DNA of 20,023 bases from Caldisericaceae bacterium (GTDB lineage Bacteria; Caldisericota; Caldisericia; Caldisericales; Caldisericaceae): NCBI GenBank assembly GCA_026987225.1, contig JALSNB010000335.1, forward strand, positions 1 to 20,023. Reading direction: 5' to 3'. Shown piece by piece: positions 14,652 to 20,023 of this stretch; within the stretch, counting starts at the first letter, position 1; every line of letters starts with the position of its first letter. The position numbers and the translations under genes were made by a program. The notes under the pieces were generated by a model. That model searched no databases. It worked only from the letters and a program-made list of their open reading frames with translations, and was not told where the DNA came from.

Positions 14652-16746
14652 AGATTATCTTAATTTCTCTCGTTTCGGGGAACCATTTTACTTCCGCACC
14701 GAACGCCTCGCTTATAAATCTCAGAGGAACCATAGTCCTGTTATCTTTTATGAGCGGAGGTTGGTCAAGCTCTACCTGCTCCCCGTTAACAAGCGCAATT
14801 TTATTACCTATCTGAAGTTTTATTACCGTTTTACCGGATCTTATATCAACTACTTTGAATTGTGGTTCCCATTTTACTTCCGCACCGAATGCCTCGCTTA
14901 TAAATCTGATCGGAACCAATGTTCTCCCCGTAGAAGGCTCTATAAACGGTGCAACATCCATTTCACTTTGTTTTCCGTCTATAAAAATCGTTTTACTGTC
15001 GATTTTTAATAGAATCGTAATTTTTTTAATCGGCTTATAAACAATTACCACATCGCTCTCGGATGTTTTGCCGGATAATGTGTACATAACCACGGCTTTG
15101 ATTGAAAATAATCCGGGCTTATCAACAGTAAGATTGTAGACAAACGTACCGTCAGCTCTTACATCGACATTTTCACCGTTTATAGTCAAACTGACATTAT
15201 CAACCGGTTTGACAGTTCCTGTAACCGTTATGTTAGGATCGTTAAACTCCTGCCAATTTTTCGGTGACGTTATGGTTACTTCAGGAACCGTTGTATCGTA
15301 AGTGATGTTTATGTCTTTCTCGTCCTTGTTACCTGCAAGATCTTCCGCAACTATTTTTATCGTGTTTTTCCCGGGAACAAGATTTACATCGAGTGAGAAA
15401 TTACCGCTGTTATCAACCTGAACTTTATTACCGTTCACACTCACATAGTCAAGATAATCTTCTTTAACGGAGCCTTTAACCGTGCATTTCGAAGATTTTG
15501 CATAAGAGTTATTTTCCGGGGCATTAATCGTAAGAATCGGAGAAACATTGTCGAATTTAATAGTTTTGATCTTTTCCTTTTCCGTTATATTACCCGCTTC
15601 ACTATAGTAATAAAGCTTGTGTATACCGTACGGTATTACGATTTGTGCACCGGATACCGACGATTGATAATTTCCGTTGTCTATTCTATAAAAAGTGGAA
15701 ACAGGATCGCCCGTATTGGTTTCACCTATAAGAATCGCTATGGGTTGAGTTATATAAAAATCATTCTTTCCGTCCGGGAAAGCAGGCGTTAAAATTAACT
15801 TTGTTCTTACATACGGTTTGTCTTTGATTTCTATTGCATTGGAAGGTTCGTTGGTTTTTTCTTTGGACGTATGAACTTGCAATTTGTACATACCGGGTTT
15901 ATCGGGCGTTTTGATCCCGGCACTTTCCGAAATTTCCACGGTAACAGAGGTATTGGCCTTTATATCGTTTTTCACCGTGCATGTAACCGTATTACCGCTA
16001 ACTGTGGTTTTTGCAGGAGCGCTATTTACACCGTTAACTCTTATATTCACATAGTTGGAACCTATAAAATCCGGTACGTAAAAACCGTCCGGAAAAACAA
16101 CGGATATAGAATCCGGTATCGTATTGCTACCGGTAGTCCCTCCGAGATCTCCCAATTCTCCGGTTTTAAAAGATACGGCTACACCGGTAGTAGTATCAAT
16201 TACATCGGATGTCAACGAAGCCATTACGTTTTTGACATGGCTGAAAACAATAGGGAACGGTTTGGAATATGACTCCGTAGCCTCCTGAGAAGTATAAATT
16301 CCGAGTTTATACTGGCCGGGGGTATTGGGATTACGCACCTTAGCCGTGGATTTAATACGTATTCTTACTGTTTTTCCGGCTCCTATGGTCATTCCGGACG
16401 GAAGGTAAATTTTTACGTACTTCTGATTGGACGTATTACTTCCTTCCGGGGTATCCGAAGGAGAAACACCGTTAATAAGAAAATCTCCCCTCGACCAACC
16501 GGTTCCGCCGCAATTACACGGCAAAAAGAAATCGTTGGGAAAATCTATTCTTACCCAATCGTCGTAAGAGCCTCTGAGCTCTTTTCCGGTAACAAAGGAT
16601 ATATCGTACTGAGCCGCAAGCGTAACAATATTGGGATTAACCTTTACGGAAATCGCAGTAACCGCATCGGACACATTTATTTTCACAAATGAAAATGCAA
16701 ATAACGCTATAAGTAAAAACGACAGAATTTTATTAAGTTTTTTCAT
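14635..16746 (-). CDS. Secreted multi-Ig protein with paired C-terminal stalk domains
   Basis: 703 residues; AGGAGG lies 4 bases before the ATG and 11 bases separate it from the upstream gene. The signal peptide covers about 1-28. Two copies of the repeated beta-rich module follow at about 32-166 and 174-307; each has a core FP...P strand and ends with a signature such as RNPNTPGQYKLGIYTSQE or KTPDKPGMYKLQVHTSKE. A chitobiase/OmpL47-like segment (312-400, FYRIDNGNYQ, GIHKLYYYSEAGN) leads into two Ig-like domains (402-484 with KIVAEDLAGNKDEKDI; 487-570). Two stalk motifs end the protein (about 574-700), both with RFISEAFGAEVKW. An LPCNCGG motif in the first module parallels FPCPCHKK in the next gene. 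No enzymatic motif is seen. A cell-surface structural role is inferred from architecture and context. Confidence 0.88.
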   Translation of the reverse strand: MKKLNKILSFLLIALFAFSFVKINVSDAVTAISVKVNPNIVTLAAQYDISFVTGKELRGSYDDWVRIDFPNDFFLPCNCGGTGWSRGDFLINGVSPSDTPEGSNTSNQKYVKIYLPSGMTIGAGKTVRIRIKSTAKVRNPNTPGQYKLGIYTSQEATESYSKPFPIVFSHVKNVMASLTSDVIDTTTGVAVSFKTGELGDLGGTTGSNTIPDSISVVFPDGFYVPDFIGSNYVNIRVNGVNSAPAKTTVSGNTVTCTVKNDIKANTSVTVEISESAGIKTPDKPGMYKLQVHTSKEKTNEPSNAIEIKDKPYVRTKLILTPAFPDGKNDFYITQPIAILIGETNTGDPVSTFYRIDNGNYQSSVSGAQIVIPYGIHKLYYYSEAGNITEKEKIKTIKFDNVSPILTINAPENNSYAKSSKCTVKGSVKEDYLDYVSVNGNKVQVDNSGNFSLDVNLVPGKNTIKIVAEDLAGNKDEKDINITYDTTVPEVTITSPKNWQEFNDPNITVTGTVKPVDNVSLTINGENVDVRADGTFVYNLTVDKPGLFSIKAVVMYTLSGKTSESDVVIVYKPIKKITILLKIDSKTIFIDGKQSEMDVAPFIEPSTGRTLVPIRFISEAFGAEVKWEPQFKVVDIRSGKTVIKLQIGNKIALVNGEQVELDQPPLIKDNRTMVPLRFISEAFGAEVKWFPETREIKIIYEKKE
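14683..14721 (-). repeat. Stalk-domain direct repeat, copy 1
   Basis: 39 bases matching 14869-14907 with one mismatch, offset by 186 bases (62 codons). It encodes the RFISEAFGAEVKW motif of the second stalk unit. The near identity points to a recent internal duplication or gene conversion. Confidence 0.8.
14869..14907 (-). repeat. Stalk-domain direct repeat, copy 2
   Basis: Partner of 14683-14721; it encodes the same motif in the first stalk unit of the 703-residue protein. Confidence 0.8.
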
Positions 16747-16757
16747 AAAACCTCCTA

Positions 16758-19460
16758 TTATGGCTTTGGTTTAGGATATGTAATTCTTACGATCATAAAT
16801 TCCGGATCCCAATCCACTTCGGCACCGAATGCCTCCGCAATAAATCTTATGGGAACAAATGTCCTGTTATTTTTTATTACGGGCGGAGCGTCAAGCTTCA
16901 CGGCCTGTTCCACTATTCCGTTTGCAGTTATTCTGCCAACGGCTGCCGTTGAATTACCAACCTGTAATCTTACCTCACGTCCGTCAGGCATAGTAATGGT
17001 AACTATTTTGAATATCGGATCCCATCTGACCGAAGCACCGAGACTCTGAGAAATAAACCTGATCGGTACCATGACTCTGTTTTTAAATATGAACGGTGCG
17101 GCATCAAGAATTACTTTTTCATCGTTAACATACGCTTTTAAAGCACCTACTTTAAGCATTATCCTCTTTTGCGAAACAAATTTTACGGAAACTTCCGCGG
17201 TAGTTATGTTTCCCGCTTCGTCTTTTGCAGAAAAGACAAACGTATATGTACCGTTGGAATTAAATGTATAGTCAAAACCGAATTTCCCTGCGGAATCCAC
17301 CGGAACGGTTTGAATATTACCTTCCACGCGCACTGTTAAACTTACTTTCGGTTCGGTTGTTCCGTAAATGGTAAGTTTGGGAGAGTTAACCACCACGCCG
17401 GATTTAGGAGAAGTTATGGAAAGCACGGGGGGCTTTGAATCGACTTTGAATTCTTTGCTATGAATCTGCTCCTTATGCTGAAACTGATCAACGGAATAGT
17501 AGTAAAGAGTATGAATGCCTTCTGGTACCGTAATTTTTCCTCCGGCATACTTTTCGAAATTCCCGTCGTCCCATTTGTAATAGACGGTATAGGACAGATG
17601 AGAAGGATTGCTCACCGTAATTTCCACGGTCGGAACGGTTTTGTAGTATCCGTTTTCACCGTCCGGAACAGAAGGATTAACGGTTAAACCCGTAGTAACA
17701 CCTTTACTAATCAAATAAGGTTTGGAAACTACATCATTCGGTTCTTTGTCCGTATGAACCTTAAGTGTGTATTGGCCAGGTATCGACGGATTTTTAATGC
17801 CGGCATTCTTAGAGAAAATAATTGCCACCGTGCTCCCGGAATTAATAATCGACGAAACGGATATGCTCACAACACGAGATGACACCGATACGGAAGAACA
17901 TACGGCACCGTTTATGGTAACATAAGAAGGCGGTATGCTGACGGGAACATACGTACCGGAAGGGAAAGTAACGTAAATCCTGTCGTTAATTCCCAGGGCA
18001 CCTGACGAACCGGTGGCAAAAGTAATAACATACGAAGCATTCATTCCGGTAATGGAGGGACTAACTATAACCGAAGGACGTGTTATCTTCGACGCAACGA
18101 TATCTATATCGCCTGATTCCACCGAACTCGGATCTCCGCTCGTCCATACCTCGATTTTGTATTTTCCTGAAACCGAAGGGTTTTTGATTCCGGAGTTTTG
18201 CAGAAACACCACACTGACATCCGAAGAGGAAGAGATATCCTGCGAAACGGTTATCGTAACAAGATATCCGTCCACTGTCAAATTGAACGGTTTGACATTA
18301 TTTACAAGAACATAGTTTTTGGAAAGAGTTTGAGGTACGTAAAAGGAGGACTCGTCTTCCGGAAATTTTATGTAAATCTTGCCCGAATCGGATTTTAATC
18401 CGCCGACATCGCTTGTTCTGAATCGAACGGTTATTTTCGGAGAAGCATTAACTTCATTAGGAACAACCGATACAGTTACGTTGGAAACGGACGATGCCGT
18501 AATGGTAAATTTGTTGGACTCCGTCGGGGAATCGATGTATGTACCGTCAACTTCTTCCGTATCGACGATAAGCGTATAGTCTCCGCTGTCAGAAGGATTT
18601 TTTATTCCGCAGCTTTTAGGCAAAGAAACGTGAACAAGATCCTGATTGCCTATACTCAATCCTTGAGGTATCGTAAGTATAACTTCATTGTTAGAGGTGG
18701 GTACGATTTCGGAATCAACAAGTTTCGTAACACCGTTAGCCTTAACGGAAATCGTATTTTTAGGAATAGAAGACGGCAGAGTGGCGGAATCGGGAAATTT
18801 TATTCTTATTCTGTCGGAACCTGCGTCAAGACTTCCGAAGTTACTCGTTTTAAAAGAAATCTCGTAATCGGCAACTGCATTTATCAGAGTCGGAGAGACT
18901 GAGACATTAACGTCAGAAAGCTCCGGAACACCGATCTTATATTCGTTTGATATTATAGGAGTGGTTTCCTCGCTTGTGTTGACATAAACAGCATAGGTAC
19001 CGGGAGAAGGATTTGTAAAACCGGATTGAGGCTCTATTACCACGGTTATTCTGCTTTGAGGCACCGTAATTTCATCCGGAACGGCAAATTGCAAATATCC
19101 GGTGTTCAGATTAGCGGCAAATACATGTCCGCACGGATATGAATTCACTTTTATAACACCCGGGGTATTAGTGATATCATTAACGGTCTGGCTATTATCA
19201 ACCCAATTGTCGCCGGATTTTTTAATAAAATGTATCGTAATGGAATCTCCGGCCTGAAGTTTTTTATTGTTTGCGGTATTAAAAGTTATGGTATAAGTAA
19301 CATTCCCAATATTAGGCCTGTAATCGCTAAGTTTTATATGGACGTTGGAAAGAGCGTAAGAAACAGTATCAAAGGCAGGAAATGAAAAGCCTACATTGAT
19401 AGCAACAACTGAAAATACAAAAACTATAAAGAAAATTACAATTCTTTGTCTAAGCTTCAT
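16758..19460 (-). CDS. Secreted repeat protein with four beta-rich modules, Ig-like domains and paired stalk domains
   Basis: 900 residues from the ATG at 19460. The longest frame begins at 19478, but GGAGG at 19470-19466 lies 5 bases before the inner ATG, and the inner start gives a normal signal peptide (MKLRQRIVIFF). Four module copies follow at about 39-176, 183-321, 327-455 and 462-584. Each begins with a strand like VSVSPTLINA, has a central FP motif, and ends with a signature such as TNPSPGTYAVYVNTSE, KNPSDSGDYTLIVDTEE, KNPSVSGKYKIEVWTSGD or KNPSIPGQYTLKVHTDKE. A chitobiase/OmpL47-like segment (about 591-675, GIHTLYYYSVD), an Ig-like domain (677-762, FSAKDEAGNITTA) and two stalk units (764-897, VPIRFISQSLGASVRWDP; VPIRFIAEAFGAEVDWDP) complete it. 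It is the first gene of a three-gene operon with two shorter paralogs. A surface-layer or adhesive role is inferred; no enzyme motif is visible. Confidence 0.88.
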   Translation of the reverse strand: MKLRQRIVIFFIVFVFSVVAINVGFSFPAFDTVSYALSNVHIKLSDYRPNIGNVTYTITFNTANNKKLQAGDSITIHFIKKSGDNWVDNSQTVNDITNTPGVIKVNSYPCGHVFAANLNTGYLQFAVPDEITVPQSRITVVIEPQSGFTNPSPGTYAVYVNTSEETTPIISNEYKIGVPELSDVNVSVSPTLINAVADYEISFKTSNFGSLDAGSDRIRIKFPDSATLPSSIPKNTISVKANGVTKLVDSEIVPTSNNEVILTIPQGLSIGNQDLVHVSLPKSCGIKNPSDSGDYTLIVDTEEVDGTYIDSPTESNKFTITASSVSNVTVSVVPNEVNASPKITVRFRTSDVGGLKSDSGKIYIKFPEDESSFYVPQTLSKNYVLVNNVKPFNLTVDGYLVTITVSQDISSSSDVSVVFLQNSGIKNPSVSGKYKIEVWTSGDPSSVESGDIDIVASKITRPSVIVSPSITGMNASYVITFATGSSGALGINDRIYVTFPSGTYVPVSIPPSYVTINGAVCSSVSVSSRVVSISVSSIINSGSTVAIIFSKNAGIKNPSIPGQYTLKVHTDKEPNDVVSKPYLISKGVTTGLTVNPSVPDGENGYYKTVPTVEITVSNPSHLSYTVYYKWDDGNFEKYAGGKITVPEGIHTLYYYSVDQFQHKEQIHSKEFKVDSKPPVLSITSPKSGVVVNSPKLTIYGTTEPKVSLTVRVEGNIQTVPVDSAGKFGFDYTFNSNGTYTFVFSAKDEAGNITTAEVSVKFVSQKRIMLKVGALKAYVNDEKVILDAAPFIFKNRVMVPIRFISQSLGASVRWDPIFKIVTITMPDGREVRLQVGNSTAAVGRITANGIVEQAVKLDAPPVIKNNRTFVPIRFIAEAFGAEVDWDPEFMIVRITYPKPKP

Positions 19461-19465
19461 TTTTA

Positions 19466-19470
19466 CCTCC
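19466..19470 (-). promoter_or_regulatory. Ribosome binding site that fixes the start of the four-module protein
   Basis: GGAGG on the minus strand, 5 bases before the ATG at 19460 and downstream of the alternative ATGs at 19478 and 19472. It excludes the six extra N-terminal residues. Confidence 0.8.
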
Positions 19471-19486
19471 ATATGCATTTTGATAA

Positions 19487-19514
19487 ATTATAGCAGTATA
19501 AATTTAAAAATCAA
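19487..19514 (-). promoter_or_regulatory. Promoter of the three-gene surface-protein operon
   Basis: TTGATT (19514-19509), a 16-base spacer and a perfect TATAAT (19492-19487) preceded by TGC, which makes an extended -10. It lies about 26 bases before the start codon and downstream of the preceding gene's terminator. This is the best promoter in the window. Confidence 0.65.
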
Positions 19515-19566
19515 GTTTAGGCAAAAGCTGAAACATATTCGTAAGAAAATTATTTCTTTTAAATAC

Positions 19567-19592
19567 AAAAAGCCCCGCCATTTGGCGGGGCT
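19567..19592 (-). terminator. Rho-independent terminator of the upstream stalk-domain gene
   Basis: AGCCCCGCCA and TGGCGGGGCT, separated by TT, form a perfect G+C-rich 10-bp stem at 19571-19592. In the minus transcript TTTTTGTATTT follows. It lies 23 bases after the stop codon at 19616. Confidence 0.9.
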
Positions 19593-19615
19593 AATTTAAT
19601 CCGAACTAAACGGGA

Positions 19616-20023
19616 TTAGCTACCTGACTGAACAAGAGTAATTGTTACGGTTCTGGTTGCAGGATCCCAAGTTACGGTTGCACCAAGACCTTCGGCGATT
19701 ACACGAAGAGGAACCATTGTTGCAGCATATGTTCCGTCACCGTATGGCTGTAGGTATGGCGGGAAGATTTCAATAACATTGCCGTCTACCACTGCAGAGC
19801 TGTTTCCGATCTGCAGACCAACGGTATGTTTACCAAGAGTAATTGTAATACCTTTGGTTGCAGGTATCCAATCAACTTTTGCACCGAGTGCTTCTGCAAT
19901 TGCACGAAGCGGTAAGTAGGTGTGTCCGTCATGGATCACAGGTGCAACGTCAAGCTGATGGACTTCGCCGTTCACTGTCATTACGTCGGATCCGATCTGA
20001 ACGGTAACAACAGTCTTCTTAAC
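19616..20023 (-). CDS. Stalk (copper amine oxidase N-terminal-like) domain protein, C-terminal fragment
   Basis: The frame is open from the right edge (20023) to a TAA at 19616, showing 135 residues; the N-terminus lies outside the window. The first ATG seen, at 19981, is inside the domain, because the preceding codons continue it (VTVQIGSDVMTVNGEVHQL), so it is unlikely to be the true start. Two stalk units are visible: VNGEVHQLDVAPVI with LPLRAIAEALGAKVDW, then LQIGNSSAVVDG with VPLRVIAEGLGATVTWDP and a closing TVTITL strand. The domain is named for copper amine oxidases, but no amine oxidase catalytic region is present. By analogy with the neighbours this is probably the C-terminus of a secreted surface protein. 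It is a separate transcription unit, ending in its own strong terminator. Confidence 0.85.
   Translation of the reverse strand, partial: VKKTVVTVQIGSDVMTVNGEVHQLDVAPVIHDGHTYLPLRAIAEALGAKVDWIPATKGITITLGKHTVGLQIGNSSAVVDGNVIEIFPPYLQPYGDGTYAATMVPLRVIAEGLGATVTWDPATRTVTITLVQSGS

Noticed and set aside
16758..19460. Copper amine oxidase enzymes, from the name of the repeated C-terminal domain
   Set aside because: Only the small N-terminal-like (stalk) units are present; no amine oxidase catalytic domain is seen in any of the proteins.
19567..19592. The hairpin as a bidirectional terminator
   Set aside because: Only the minus transcript has a T run after the stem; the plus-strand side is followed by AATTTAATCC, and no plus-strand gene enters it.

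Overview
The window is a compact block of genes for secreted and cell-surface proteins, all on the minus strand. Nearly every protein starts with a signal peptide or membrane anchor, and most carry Ig-like, fibronectin-type, cohesin-like or 'stalk' (copper amine oxidase N-terminal-like) modules. Strong GGAGG ribosome binding sites, moderate-to-low G+C and abundant stalk domains suggest an anaerobic, possibly thermophilic, protein-degrading bacterium such as a Caldisericota/Coprothermobacterota-type or clostridial lineage. No rRNA or housekeeping gene is present, so this placement is weak.

Layout in transcription order (right to left): (1) 20023-19616, the C-terminal end of a stalk-domain protein, closed by a strong terminator at 19571-19592. 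(2) Operon A, 19460-12666, with a good promoter at 19487-19514: three paralogous secreted proteins built from a repeated beta-rich module (about 4, 2 and 2 copies), a chitobiase/OmpL47-like segment and Ig-like domains. The first two end in paired stalk domains; the third has none. (3) Operon B, 12598-3824, with a TATAAT box just upstream: a subtilisin-type S8 protease with cohesin-like and dockerin modules, a gingipain-type C25 protease with a dockerin, and a large NHL-repeat protein with a cohesin and paired stalk domains. It ends in a perfect 14-bp hairpin followed by a T-rich run. (4) 3735-2677, a membrane-anchored thioredoxin-like protein with a CGSC motif. (5) 2560-1, the N-terminal 853 residues of a secreted multidomain protein with near-identical fibronectin-like repeats around a DUF4350/ThuA-like domain; it continues beyond the left edge.

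The most striking feature is operon B. Cohesin and dockerin modules are the plug-and-socket pair of cellulosomes, but here they sit on two proteases and an NHL-propeller protein with no glycoside hydrolase in sight. I infer a surface-attached multi-protease assembly: the NHL protein would be the scaffold and surface anchor, the S8 protease a bridging subunit with both a socket and a plug, and the C25 protease a docked subunit. The pairing is a prediction from domain content and gene order. There is no gene-free stretch longer than 300 bases; the gaps hold only the promoter, terminator and ribosome-binding signals listed.
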